Source of the DNA: Streptomyces odontomachi
GTDB lineage: Bacteria > Actinomycetota > Actinomycetes > Streptomycetales > Streptomycetaceae
Length of the DNA stretch: 64,000 bases
Assembly: GCF_024435355.1 (NCBI RefSeq)
Contig: NZ_JAMJWG010000009.1
Span: forward strand, 62,001-126,000
Direction: 5' to 3'
Made by a program: the position numbers and the translations under genes
In this document: piece after piece, positions 23,973-35,598 of the stretch
Numbering within the stretch: position 1 is the first letter of the stretch
Layout of the letters: every line of letters begins with the position of its first letter
Notes under the pieces: model-generated
The model's database searches: none
The model's input: only the letters and a program-made list of their open reading frames with translations
What the model was told of the DNA's origin: nothing

Positions 23973-25421
23973 TCAATCGACCCTCCGCGGCAGCCGCAGG
24001 CTCAGCAGGGCCGTCACCACCACCAGCGCCAGCTGCATGAGCAGGACGGCGACGAGCGCGTCCCGCATCCCCACGGTCGGCACGAGGCCGAGGTAGCCGG
24101 AGCCCAGCGTGGCGACGCCGAGGGCGAGGGCCGACTGGTGCGTGGTGATCATGATGCCGCTGCCGACGCCGCCCCGGGCCGGCGGCACCTCGGAGAGGAC
24201 GATGCGGAAGAAGAGCGGGAACTGGAGCGCCTGACCTGCACCGACCAGCAGCATCCCGGGCAGCAGCGGGACAGGGCCCAGGCCGGGCCAGTCGCGAAAG
24301 GTGGCGAGCGCCAGCAGCGCCAGCCCCGCACCGTGCAGCAGCGTGCCCACGGTCACCGTCCGGGTGCCGTACCGGGTCACCAGCCGCGGCCCTGCCAAGG
24401 AGACCAGGAAGTAGGCCACCGCCAGCGGCGCCAGGGTCAGACCCGCAGCCACCGGGCCGAGTCGTGCGCCCTGCTGGAGTGCCATGGCGATGGCGAACAT
24501 GAAGCCGCTGAAGCCGATCGAGAACGGCAGCACCAGCGCCAGGCCGCGACGGAGCGAGACCAGCGCGAACAGGCTCGGCGGTACCAGCGGTGTGCGCCCG
24601 CGCCGGTCCGCACGCAGCTCCACGCGGTAGAAGGCGACGGCCGCGAACGGGAAGACGGCCAGGCAGAGCCAGGTCCACAGCGGCCAGCCCGCGGCACGGC
24701 CCTCCGCCAGCGGGGTCAGCAGGGTCAGCAGGGCCGCGCCCAGCAGGAGCGTCCCGGACGTGTCGATCGGCTCCGGATGCGGTGAACGGGTCTCCGGCAC
24801 CGAACGCACCGCCGCGCCCAGGCCGACCAGCACCACGGGCACGTTCACCAGGAACACCGCACGCCAGCCGATGCCCGCGAAGTCCACGGCGACCAGCAGA
24901 CCACCGAGTATCTGCCCGGCGACCATGGAGAGCCCGCCCACGGCGCCGTACAGGCCGAGGGCACGAGCCCGCCGTGGTCCGGCCGTCGCGGCCTGGATGG
25001 TGGCCAGCACCTGCGGCAACAGCAGCGCCGCCGCGGCCCCCTGCGCGACCCGGGCCGCCACCAGCGTCCCGGCGTCGGGGGCGAGTCCGCAGGCCAGCGA
25101 GGTGACGCCGAAGGCCGTCAGGCCGCCGAGGAAGAGCCGCCGCCGCCCGAACAGGTCACCGAGCCGGCCGCCGAGCACCAGCAGTACCGCGTACGCGACC
25201 CCGTACCCCGCGATCACCAGCTCCAGTACGGCCTCGCCGGCAGCCAGGTCGTGGCCGATCGTCGGCAGGGCGACGTTGACGATGAAGAAGTCGATCAGCG
25301 GCAACGCGGCGCCGAGCAGCACGGCCGCCAGGCCGGGGGTGCCGAGCACCGGCGAGGGGCCGTGCGGACCGGTGGTGCCGGCCGCCGCACGAGCGGTCTC
25401 GTCGATTCCTGTGTCACTCAT
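23973..25421 (-). CDS. MFS drug exporter, DHA2 (14-helix) family
   Basis: A 482-residue transporter with about 14 helices. Motif GRLGDLFGRRRLFL lies after helix 2, and the motif C-like segment GQILGGLLVAV lies in helix 5. It probably exports a drug or metabolite by proton antiport. It is divergent from the XRE regulator at 25524, with a short palindrome between them at 25474-25488. The substrate is unknown. Confidence 0.9.
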   Translation of the reverse strand: MSDTGIDETARAAAGTTGPHGPSPVLGTPGLAAVLLGAALPLIDFFIVNVALPTIGHDLAAGEAVLELVIAGYGVAYAVLLVLGGRLGDLFGRRRLFLGGLTAFGVTSLACGLAPDAGTLVAARVAQGAAAALLLPQVLATIQAATAGPRRARALGLYGAVGGLSMVAGQILGGLLVAVDFAGIGWRAVFLVNVPVVLVGLGAAVRSVPETRSPHPEPIDTSGTLLLGAALLTLLTPLAEGRAAGWPLWTWLCLAVFPFAAVAFYRVELRADRRGRTPLVPPSLFALVSLRRGLALVLPFSIGFSGFMFAIAMALQQGARLGPVAAGLTLAPLAVAYFLVSLAGPRLVTRYGTRTVTVGTLLHGAGLALLALATFRDWPGLGPVPLLPGMLLVGAGQALQFPLFFRIVLSEVPPARGGVGSGIMITTHQSALALGVATLGSGYLGLVPTVGMRDALVAVLLMQLALVVVTALLSLRLPRRVD

Positions 25422-25473
25422 GTGACGTAAGGGTTGAGCCGGGCGCAGCCTGGTACCAGAGCGTTCTCATCCC

Positions 25474-25488
25474 GGTAGTAGCACTACC
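25474..25488. promoter_or_regulatory. Short palindrome between exporter and XRE regulator
   Basis: ggtagt (25474-25479) and actacc (25483-25488) form 6-bp arms around three bases, inside the 102-base divergent promoter region. It may be the operator of the XRE regulator. Confidence 0.45.
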
Positions 25489-25523
25489 TGGAAACACCCT
25501 CGGCGCTGCGGCACGCTGGGGGT

Positions 25524-26501
25524 ATGTCCAGCACGGCCGAGAAGCAGGCGGCTCGGGAAGCCACGGCGGTCCCGTCCCCCGAGGCGACGGAGGAGAGCGC
25601 CCCGGCCCGGGGCGGGACCCCGAAGGAGGGCTTCGGCCCGGCTCGGCGCCCGCCACCCGCCGAATCCGAGATCCGCCGCACCGAACTGGCCCGCTTCCTG
25701 CGCAGCCGGCGGGAACGCATCGCCCCGGAGCAGGTGGGTCTGCCACGCGGCAGCCGGCGCCGCACCCCGGGCCTGCGCCGCGAGGAGGTCGCCCAGCTCG
25801 CCGCGGTCGGCGTCACCTGGTACACGTGGCTCGAACAGGCCAGGGGCATCCAGGTCTCCGCCCAGGTGCTCGACTCGCTCGCCCGCACCCTGATGATGGA
25901 CGCCGCCGAGCGCGCCCACCTGTTCACCCTGGCCGGCGCCGTCGACCCCGCACCGGGCACCTCCAGTGCCCCCATCACGCCCGCAGTGCGCCTCCTCCTC
26001 GCCCAACTGGAGCCGATCCCGGCCGCCATCCAGAACGCGCGGTACGACATCCTCGCCCACAACCGCACGTTCGGCCGGCTCTTCTGCGACCTGGACGCGC
26101 TGCCGCCCGAGGACCGCAACTGCCTGCTGCTCTGCTTCACACACCCGCAGTGGCGCGCGTCGCTCGTCTCGCTCGACGAGACGGCACGCTGGATGGCCGC
26201 CAAGTTCCGCACCGCCATGGCCGACCACCTCGCCGAACCCGCCTGGAAGACGCTGCTGGGGCGGCTGAAGCGGGAGTCGGCCGAGTTCCGGGAGGTCTGG
26301 GAGCGCCACGAGGTGGTGGCCATGCGGGCCCGCAAGCGCAAGCAGTTCCGCAACGCCGACGTGGGCCTGCTCGACGTCGACCACACCGACCTCTGGCTCG
26401 GCCCGGTCAACGGCCCACGCCTCGTCAGCTACACGCCCGTGGACGAGCGGACCCGGGAGCGGATGGAGAAGCTGCAAGAACTGGCGGCGGCAGGGGAGTA
26501 G
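25524..26501 (+). CDS. XRE-family regulator with MmyB-like ligand domain
   Basis: A 325-residue protein. After a 50-residue low-complexity start, the helix-turn-helix is at about residues 58-120 (LARFLRSRRERI, PGLRREEVAQLAAVGVTWYT, WLEQARGI). The remainder matches the MmyB-like (PAS-fold) ligand domain with NRTFGRLFCDLDALPPEDRN. Such actinobacterial regulators often control a divergent reductase or efflux gene, here the DHA2 exporter. The first codons may be over-called; the conserved part begins near residue 50. Confidence 0.9.
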   Translation: MSSTAEKQAAREATAVPSPEATEESAPARGGTPKEGFGPARRPPPAESEIRRTELARFLRSRRERIAPEQVGLPRGSRRRTPGLRREEVAQLAAVGVTWYTWLEQARGIQVSAQVLDSLARTLMMDAAERAHLFTLAGAVDPAPGTSSAPITPAVRLLLAQLEPIPAAIQNARYDILAHNRTFGRLFCDLDALPPEDRNCLLLCFTHPQWRASLVSLDETARWMAAKFRTAMADHLAEPAWKTLLGRLKRESAEFREVWERHEVVAMRARKRKQFRNADVGLLDVDHTDLWLGPVNGPRLVSYTPVDERTRERMEKLQELAAAGE

Positions 26502-26546
26502 GCGCACGGTCACCGTCGCTTCCCGTGCGGCCGGTTCCCGTTTCGG

Positions 26547-27098
26547 CTAGTCGCCGGGCAACCGGTGCCCGTGCAGCGCCAGATAGCGGCGTGCCGTGTC
26601 AGCGACGGCGCCTGAACCGTTTCGCGCCGCCGCCCTGACGGCGTCCAGCGCCAGGTCGCGGTGGCAGCCCATGCCGACGTTGAGCACGGCGAACAGGGTC
26701 TGGTGGGCGAGTTCCCGAGGCCCTGGATCGGTGGCTGCGAGGAGTCGGCCCAGCAGGGTCGCGAGCGGGGGCACGATCCGGGGCTCGTAGGTCTTGCTCA
26801 GCGCCCACACCACCGACGGCCCGGTGGCGCCGCCGGCCTGCTCGACCTGGTGCAGCAGGGCGTCGACCGCGGTGTGCCACTCGTCCTCCGTCAGCCGGCA
26901 GGCCGCGTACTCCGGGGCGAGCAGGGACTGCACGGACTCGTCCGGGTCCGCCGCGGGGCGGCGGGTCTGCTCGAAGAGCAGGGCGAGCGTCAGGACCGCC
27001 TCCCGGTCGCCCGCCAGGGCGGCGCCGAGGAGTGCGGGAAAGCCGGGCACGCGCGGGGCAGGCACGCCCGTGGACTCCGGCACCCCGCGCACCGTCAT
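26547..27098 (-). CDS. Helical-repeat protein coupled to DHA2 exporter, function unknown
   Basis: A 183-residue cytosolic protein, mostly alpha-helical by pattern, resembling short HEAT/ARM-like repeats (for example VVWALSKTYEPRIVPPLATLLG and AHQTLFAVLNVGMG). No catalytic motif is visible. Its ATG at 27098 overlaps the exporter's stop in ATGA, so it is translated with the exporter. It may be an accessory protein, but this pairing is not known to me. Start at 27098 is supported by the overlap; longer frames upstream are in the exporter gene. Confidence 0.75.
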   Translation of the reverse strand: MTVRGVPESTGVPAPRVPGFPALLGAALAGDREAVLTLALLFEQTRRPAADPDESVQSLLAPEYAACRLTEDEWHTAVDALLHQVEQAGGATGPSVVWALSKTYEPRIVPPLATLLGRLLAATDPGPRELAHQTLFAVLNVGMGCHRDLALDAVRAAARNGSGAVADTARRYLALHGHRLPGD

Positions 27099-28549
27099 CC
27101 CCGGGTCGCCGCCTCCATCGGCACCGTCTCCGGAGCCTCCAGCCGTTCGGCGGTGCGCCGGGCGGTGGCCTGGGCCCAACGGCCGCTGGTGAGCGCGCCG
27201 ACGACGAGGACGAGGGCGCCGCAGCCGGTCATGATCCACCAGGCGGGACGGCTGGCCTCGACGAACGTGCTGCGGTACGCGGCGCCGTCCACCCCGGAGG
27301 CCAGCACCGCGCCGATCACGGCGACACCGAGCGTCGAGCCGACCTGGCGGCTGGTGGAGGCCACGGCGGCGGCCACTCCGGCCTGGGAGCGTGGCATGCC
27401 GGAGACCGCGGTGTTGGTGATCGGCGCGTTCACGAAGCCGAAGCCGAGGCCGAAGAGCACGTAGCCGACGAGGAGCGTGACGTTGGACTTCTCCATGTCG
27501 AAGGCGGCGAACAGCGCCCCGCCCACGGTCAACGTGACGCCCGCGAACACCAGCGAGAACCGCGGGCCGCGGCTGCTGACCAGACGGCCCGACAGGGGCG
27601 CGCAGATGAGCGTCAGCACCGCCATCGGCAGCATCCACAGGCCCGCGTGCAGCGCGCTCATGCCCCGTACGCCCTGGAGGTAGAGGGTGCTCAGGAAGAG
27701 GAAGCCACCGAGCGCGACGAAGGCGCTGACCGCTATCGCCGTCGCTCCGCTGAACGGTGCACTGCGGAAGAACCGCACATCGATCAGGGGCTCCGGGCGC
27801 CGCGGCTCGTACGCGATGAGTCCGGCCAGCGCGGCGACGGCGATCAGCGCGAAGGTGATGATCCGCGGCGAGGTGAGGCCCGCGTCGGGCGCTGCGATGA
27901 TCGCGTAGGTGAGCGAGCCGAACAGCGCGATGACCAGCAGCTGTCCCACCGGGTCGGGGCGACGGGCCTTCGGCGCGCGGGACTCGGGGATGTAGCGCAT
28001 GGTCAGCAGCAGCGCGGCCAGACCCACCGGGAGGTTGAGCCAGAAGATGGCGCGCCAGCTGACCGAGTCCACCAGCAGCCCGCCGATCAGCGGTCCGGCC
28101 GCCATGGATATGCCCACCACGCCGCCCCACACGCCGATCGCGCGGGCCCGCTCGCGCGGGTCGGTGAAGGTGTTGGTGATGATCGACATCGCCACCGGGT
28201 TGAGCATCGAGCCCCCGACGGCCTGGAGCATGCGGAAGGCGACGAGCAGCGGCAGGCTGCCCGCGAGCGAGCAGAGCAGGGAGGCGACGGTGAAGACGAC
28301 CAGGCCGGTCTGGAAGACCCGGCGCCGCCCGATCCGGTCGGCGGTCGAGCCGGCGAGCATCAGCAGCGTCGCGATGACCAGCGTGTACGCGTCGATCGTC
28401 CATTGCAGCCCGGCCACGCTGGCGTGCAGATCACGCTGGAGGGAGGGCAGGGCGACATTGAGTACGGTGTTGTCGAGGCTGACGATCAGCAGGCTCATGC
28501 AGCAGATGGCAAGAACCAGCAGACGTCGGCGATGGCTGAGCTCCGGCAT
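27095..28549 (-). CDS. MFS drug exporter, DHA2 family
   Basis: A 484-residue, 14-helix EmrB/QacA-type transporter. SLDNTVLNVALPSLQRDL lies in helix 1 (motif D1), STADRIGRRRVFQ after helix 2 (motif A) and GVVGISMAAGPLIGGLLV in helix 5 (motif C). It exports lipophilic drugs or metabolites by proton antiport. No dedicated regulator is adjacent. Upstream, on the coding strand, a gttagttagg motif lies 20 bases before the ATG and could be part of an operator. It is coupled to the helical-repeat gene. Confidence 0.92.
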   Translation of the reverse strand: MPELSHRRRLLVLAICCMSLLIVSLDNTVLNVALPSLQRDLHASVAGLQWTIDAYTLVIATLLMLAGSTADRIGRRRVFQTGLVVFTVASLLCSLAGSLPLLVAFRMLQAVGGSMLNPVAMSIITNTFTDPRERARAIGVWGGVVGISMAAGPLIGGLLVDSVSWRAIFWLNLPVGLAALLLTMRYIPESRAPKARRPDPVGQLLVIALFGSLTYAIIAAPDAGLTSPRIITFALIAVAALAGLIAYEPRRPEPLIDVRFFRSAPFSGATAIAVSAFVALGGFLFLSTLYLQGVRGMSALHAGLWMLPMAVLTLICAPLSGRLVSSRGPRFSLVFAGVTLTVGGALFAAFDMEKSNVTLLVGYVLFGLGFGFVNAPITNTAVSGMPRSQAGVAAAVASTSRQVGSTLGVAVIGAVLASGVDGAAYRSTFVEASRPAWWIMTGCGALVLVVGALTSGRWAQATARRTAERLEAPETVPMEAATRG

Positions 28550-28855
28550 CCTTCAATAGTACGCCTAACTAACGACCTTGGATGCACGGTCCGGCCATCC
28601 AGCGACTGGATACCGGATAAGTGACTGGACAGCTGCGCCACGACCGTCCCCGTGCTCGTTCCCGTGCTCGTCCCTGGGCCGGCGCCCCGGCGCCCCTGGG
28701 CCGGCCCCGCGGCGGCGAACGCCCTGTCAGGGCCGACGGGGGACCGTCCGCGCGCCGCTCGGGCCGCCCGTTCGTCGCTCCGAGGCCCCCACCGGTGCCC
28801 GCCCCGCAGCCGACCGATACCCGCCGGCGCAGACGACCGTGCGCCATGACCGACA
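28550..28855. other. Divergent spacer before dusB
   Basis: About 300 bases without a supported gene; very GC-rich with proline/arginine-like pseudo-reading frames. It should hold the promoters of the DHA2 exporter (leftward) and dusB. No clear operator was seen except the gttagttagg motif near 28570. Confidence 0.4.
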
Positions 28856-30232
28856 ATGGGAACGATGTCCACGACGCCCACGTCGACCACGACGCCCCCG
28901 ATGACGACCACACCACCCGCGACGCCCGTCACGTCCGGGAGCCCCGCCATGCCCGGAACGCCTCCGGCAGCCCCGGCGCCGGGGGCCCCGGCAGCCGCGT
29001 CCCCGGCACCGTCGGGTGCCCTCATGATCGGCCCGCACACGGTCTGGCCGCCCGTCGTGCTCGCCCCCATGGCGGGCATCACCAACGCCCCGTTCCGCAC
29101 GCTGTGCAGGGAGTTCGCGAACGGTGGCGGTCCGGGCGGCGCCGCGCCTGCCGGGCCGCAGGGTGCCGCCGACGGGGTGCACAAGGGGCTGTTCGTCAGC
29201 GAGATGATCACCACCCGCGCGCTGGTCGAGCGGAACGACAAGACCATGCGGCTGATCCACTTCGACGCCACCGAGCGCCCCCGCTCGATCCAGCTGTACG
29301 GCGTCGACCCGGACACCGTCGGCAAGGCCATCCGCATGATCGCGGAAGAGGACCTCGCCGACCACATCGACCTCAACTTCGGCTGTCCCGTGCCGAAGGT
29401 CACCCGCAAGGGCGGCGGCAGCGCGCTGCCCTACAAGCGGCCGCTGCTGCGCGCGATCCTGCGCGAGGCGGTACGCGGCGCCGGGGACCTGCCGGTCACC
29501 ATGAAGATGCGCAAGGGCATCGACGACGACCACCTCACCTACCTCGACGCGGGCCGTATCGCCGTCGAGGAGGGCGTGACCGCCATCGCGCTGCACGGCC
29601 GCACCGCCGCACAGCACTACGGCGGCACCGCCGACTGGGATGCCATCGCGCGCCTGAAGGAACACGTCCCCGAGGTCCCGGTGCTCGGCAACGGCGACAT
29701 CTGGTGCGCGGCGGACGCCCGGCGGATGATGCGCGCCACGGGCTGCGACGGCGTCGTGGTGGGCCGCGGCTGCCTGGGCCGACCCTGGCTGTTCAGCGAC
29801 CTCGTCACCGCTTTCGAAGGCAGCGGTTCCGGCGGGCCCAGCGGTTCCGAGGCGGCGGCGGGGGCGCCCGCCACACCGACGTTGCGCGAGGTCGCCGAGG
29901 TGATGGTGCGGCACGCCACGCTGCTCGGCGCGTGGCTGGCCGACGAGGCACGGGGTGTCATCGACTTCCGCAAGCACGTGGCCTGGTACCTGAAGGGGTT
30001 CGCGGTCGGTTCCGAGATGCGGGGGCGGCTCGCGACCGTCGCCTCGCTCGCCGACCTCGCCACCGGCCTCGACGCACTCGACCTGGACCAGCCGTGGCCG
30101 CGCGACGCCGACGGGCCGCGCGGCCGTAGCTCAGGCCGGAACCGCGTGGTGCTGCCGGACGGCTGGCTCGCCGACCCCTACGACTGCGCCGGCCTCGCCG
30201 CGGACGCGGAGTCGGACGTCTCCGGGGGCTGA
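28856..30232 (+). CDS. dusB: tRNA-dihydrouridine synthase DusB
   Basis: A 458-residue FMN enzyme reducing uridines in the tRNA D-loop. The conserved core starts VVLAPMAGITNAPFRTLCRE; the catalytic cysteine is in NFGCPVPKVT, the FMN/phosphate part includes LHGRTA, and VLGNGDI follows. The first 60 residues are low-complexity Pro/Thr/Ala, so the true start is uncertain (28856 or 28865; GTG/ATG choices further in would also keep the core). Two glycine/alanine-rich inserts (near residues 83-100 and 320-345) are extra compared with typical DusB. The stop codon lies inside a tandem repeat. Confidence 0.93.
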   Translation: MGTMSTTPTSTTTPPMTTTPPATPVTSGSPAMPGTPPAAPAPGAPAAASPAPSGALMIGPHTVWPPVVLAPMAGITNAPFRTLCREFANGGGPGGAAPAGPQGAADGVHKGLFVSEMITTRALVERNDKTMRLIHFDATERPRSIQLYGVDPDTVGKAIRMIAEEDLADHIDLNFGCPVPKVTRKGGGSALPYKRPLLRAILREAVRGAGDLPVTMKMRKGIDDDHLTYLDAGRIAVEEGVTAIALHGRTAAQHYGGTADWDAIARLKEHVPEVPVLGNGDIWCAADARRMMRATGCDGVVVGRGCLGRPWLFSDLVTAFEGSGSGGPSGSEAAAGAPATPTLREVAEVMVRHATLLGAWLADEARGVIDFRKHVAWYLKGFAVGSEMRGRLATVASLADLATGLDALDLDQPWPRDADGPRGRSSGRNRVVLPDGWLADPYDCAGLAADAESDVSGG

Positions 30233-30262
30233 CGTCTCCGGGGGCCTACGTCTCCGGAGGCG
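30215..30262. repeat. Three tandem 16-bp repeats across the dusB stop codon
   Basis: Copies gacgtctccgggggct (30215-30230), gacgtctccgggggcc (30231-30246) and tacgtctccggaggcg (30247-30262) follow each other directly. The first encodes the last DusB residues; the TGA stop spans the junction with the second. Confidence 0.8.
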
Positions 30263-30301
30263 CTGACGCCGCTCCGAGGGGGCGCGCTCCGCGCGCCTGA
30301 C

Positions 30302-30463
30302 AGGGGCGCGGAGCACTGCGCGACCAGCCACGACGAGACCGTCGGGTCGTCACCGTCCGGGTGGGGCTGTTTCTGTCGTGTCCGGACCACCGTCCCCCAC
30401 TGCCTTGGGAGCGTGGGAGGTACCCCCAGTGGTGGGTTGCGCGCGCAGTTCCCCGCGCCCCTG
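30302..30463. repeat. Intergenic repeat element, copy A
   Basis: The element is flanked by roughly 20-bp imperfect inverted ends (aggggcgcggagcactgcgc near 30303 and gcgcagttccccgcgcccct near 30444). Its middle, 30363-30390, is a 28-bp segment found in reverse orientation at 61616-61643 with one mismatch. It contains no gene. It resembles the short mobile-looking intergenic repeats common in Streptomyces. Confidence 0.7.
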
Positions 30464-30490
30464 AACGGCGCCTACGGCGCCGCCGGTCAC

Positions 30491-31894
30491 TCAATCGACC
30501 GGCGGCCACGCGTTCGCCAGCAGCTGCCGGAACTGCGTCGGGAACCACTCGCCGTACCCCGGTGCGCCGGGCAGCGCGCCCGTGGGGTGGTTCGTGTCAC
30601 CGATGGGGCCGAGGTTGCCGTCCGGATCGCACTCGTTGCTCAATCCGGCGCCCGGGTTGTTCGCCGGCCCGTCCGACTCCCCCGGGGGCTTGGCCCACAC
30701 GTACGCGTCGATGCCGGACTGCGGACTGACCGTGGGGCGCTCGCCGAGTCCCGCGCCGTCCTGGTTGCACCACGCCGTGTAGGACACCCTGCGGTCCAGC
30801 CGGCCGCCGTCGACGTAGGCGTTCACATCGGTCGACGGGCCGGGGCCGGTCGGCCGCTTGGGGCCGCCCCAGCCGTTGCGCGAGGTGTCGACGAGGATGC
30901 CGGTCCCGGTGCTGAAACCGTCCGCGATGGCGCGCTGCCGCAGCGACAGGGCGAACGGCAGCTCGTCGACGAACTGGTTCCAGTCCACCCACCGGCTCTG
31001 GATGACCGATACACCGTTCACCTTGTCGTCGACCGTGAAGTACTCCTCGTGCAGCACGCCGTAGTCCGCGGTGTTCACGATGAACCCGGCCACGTCGTCG
31101 AAGGTGCCGCCGTTCGCCTGAGCGGCCTGGCCGAGCAGGGTGACCAGCGGTCCGGAGTCGTCGGCCCAGCCCACCGAGCCGTGGTACCCGGCGTCCAGGT
31201 AGGCGTAGACGTGGGACAGCGCGCCCAGGTGCGTGAGGGCGTAGCCGATGCCCTTGAGGTAGTTGCCGTTGGCCTTCATCGTGTCGCATTCGGGTGTGGC
31301 CGCTGCCCGAGAGCCGGTGTGGAGCACCAGGCTCTCCAGTGCCCCGGGCTCGACGATGGTGACGATGCGCAGGTCGGCGTAGGCGGGATCGCTGACGATG
31401 GCGGCGATCGGGTCGATGTACTCGGCCTCGTAGCGGTCGATCTCATCGGGCCCCAGCTCGCCGTCGGACGTGAGGCTCCCGCAGTCCCGGCCCGGAAGGT
31501 CGTACAGGACCAGCTGGACGAGTCCGGCGCCCTGTGCCAGCGCCGTATCGAGGTGCTCCTTCAGGCCCATGCCACCGGCCTCGCCGTTGATGGAGGCGAT
31601 GGAGTCCAGCCAGACCGCGGTGGGCTCGCCGGACACCGCCGCACCGCCCGGTTCCCCGGCAGCGTGCGCGGACCACTCCGGGTTCACGTACGGGACGGCG
31701 CCGACGTACGGGTTGTCGACGCGGGCTGCGGCCGTGTCGGAGGTGGCCGGTGCGGCGGCGGCCGGTCCGGTCAGGCCGGTGAGCAGGGCGGTGGCGCAGG
31801 CGAGGGCCGCGGTACCGGCCCCGATCCGGCCGCGGCGACCAGCCGGGCGTCTCAGGCGTCGGTCTTCGGCGGCACGGGGCGACAGTGACGACAT
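30491..31894 (-). CDS. Secreted GH6 cellulase (endoglucanase/cellobiohydrolase)
   Basis: A 467-residue exported glycoside hydrolase family 6 protein cleaving cellulose. The signal peptide spans about residues 1-48 (hydrophobic TAALACATALLTGL, cut near AAA-AP). GH6 marks include VLYDLPGRDCGS, AYLDAGYHGSVGW, NGWGGPKRP, and the catalytic-site segment ERPTVSPQSGIDAYVWAKPP. No separate cellulose-binding module is seen, so it is a catalytic domain alone. ATG at 31894 with aaggag 10 bases upstream. A CebR-type operator lies 70 bases upstream. Confidence 0.93.
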   Translation of the reverse strand: MSSLSPRAAEDRRLRRPAGRRGRIGAGTAALACATALLTGLTGPAAAAPATSDTAAARVDNPYVGAVPYVNPEWSAHAAGEPGGAAVSGEPTAVWLDSIASINGEAGGMGLKEHLDTALAQGAGLVQLVLYDLPGRDCGSLTSDGELGPDEIDRYEAEYIDPIAAIVSDPAYADLRIVTIVEPGALESLVLHTGSRAAATPECDTMKANGNYLKGIGYALTHLGALSHVYAYLDAGYHGSVGWADDSGPLVTLLGQAAQANGGTFDDVAGFIVNTADYGVLHEEYFTVDDKVNGVSVIQSRWVDWNQFVDELPFALSLRQRAIADGFSTGTGILVDTSRNGWGGPKRPTGPGPSTDVNAYVDGGRLDRRVSYTAWCNQDGAGLGERPTVSPQSGIDAYVWAKPPGESDGPANNPGAGLSNECDPDGNLGPIGDTNHPTGALPGAPGYGEWFPTQFRQLLANAWPPVD

Positions 31895-31963
31895 GGCAAG
31901 TGGGCTCCTTCGGCGCGAGAACGCAACGGAGTACGGACGTGAAGTACGTGGGAGCGCGGAACG

Positions 31964-31977
31964 TGGGAGCGCTCCCA
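31964..31977 (-). promoter_or_regulatory. CebR-type operator, perfect 14-bp palindrome
   Basis: tgggagcgctccca matches exactly the 14-bp CebR binding palindrome known from Streptomyces cellulase and cellobiose genes. A related half-site tgggagcgc begins at 31949. It implies induction of the cellulase by cellobiose. Confidence 0.88.
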
Positions 31978-32120
31978 GACTAGGCGCGTACGGTCGTGCC
32001 GGGAAGACGCCGGACGGCCGTCTGTGGGCTCGAGCGAGCGGTGCCGCTGTCCGGATGGTGACACCGGGGTCCGGGATGGGGGCGTCGGGGAGAGTGATTC
32101 TCGCCACTCGTAGACCGTTT

Positions 32121-32238
32121 TCGCTCACATGAGCGGCACATTGCGCGCATGCAACTCTCCAAAAGATGGCACCGAGTGCCACCCCATTCATCTTCGGCAA
32201 GCGAAAACAAATGCCGCTATAGTCGCTCACATGAGCGG
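32121..32238. repeat. Two identical 16-bp palindromic sites, 102 bp apart
   Basis: tcgctcacatgagcgg occurs at 32121-32136 and again at 32223-32238. The inner part cgctca-ca-tgagcg is an inverted repeat. Between them lie a second small palindrome (tggcaccgagtgcca, 32167-32181) and a tatagt hexamer (32218). All lie in the 600-base divergent region between the cellulase and ppdK; the rest shows no gene. Confidence 0.7.
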
Positions 32239-32493
32239 TTGACCCGCCACTACATCCCTATCTCCTTCAAGAAGTGAACGCGGACCGGCCCGGAGCCCAC
32301 CCGCCCCTGCGACTTTCGATCCGGTGGCGGACGGGTGGTTACGGCCGTACGACGCACAAGTGGACGTACCTAGGCGCCTTCGATCTGGGTATGTTCCCGC
32401 CGTCAGGGCAGCCATCGCACTCGCCTGTCGTCCACCACCGCCCTCAACGGAGCGGACCTCTGTCCGCACTGCTTACTTCAGGAGTCGAGAGCC

Positions 32494-35220
<2,727 letters not shown>

Positions 35221-35271
35221 GGGCCGGAGGGCGGCAACCCTGACGGCTCCCTGAAGTCCGTAAGCCCGTGT

Positions 35272-35306
35272 GCGCCGCACGCGCCGTTCAACGGTGCGTG
35301 CGGCGC
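35272..35306 (+). terminator. Hairpin after ppdK
   Basis: The arms gcgccgcacgc (35272-35282) and gcgtgcggcgc (35296-35306) pair perfectly, with an inner ccgtt/aacgg stem. It lies 52 bases after the ppdK stop. Confidence 0.8.
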
Positions 35307-35598
35307 CGTGCTGTGCACCCGCCGGCCGTGACCGAGAACGCATCAGGCTCCGTGCGAGAAGAATCGCGCTCTGCCGGCCCGTCGACCGGACGGATCATGG
35401 CCCGGCAGGTCATGATCGTGACATTTCGCTGTAGTACCCCTGTCGTAATCGAGCGGCATGGTTGATCGTTGTGCGGTGCAGAACGGATCATCGTAGCGCT
35501 CACGCAACACCAGCCCCGCGACCGGCAACTGACCGACCACCAAAACAGGCCACGGGGAAACGGACAACCCAACTACCGATCACAGCAGGGGGAACAGC
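35307..35598. other. Spacer and promoter region of the sugar ABC operon
   Basis: About 290 bases without a supported gene, with lower GC than the genes around it, as promoters often have. No operator could be identified with confidence. It leads into the sugar-binding protein gene. Confidence 0.45.

Noticed and set aside
28621..30129. 502-codon reading in another frame over dusB
   Set aside because: Arg/Gly/His-rich shadow of dusB; the dusB frame has clear catalytic motifs.
30302..30463. Possible insertion sequence
   Set aside because: Too short for a transposase; only inverted ends and a shared 28-bp core are present, so it is listed as a repeat element.
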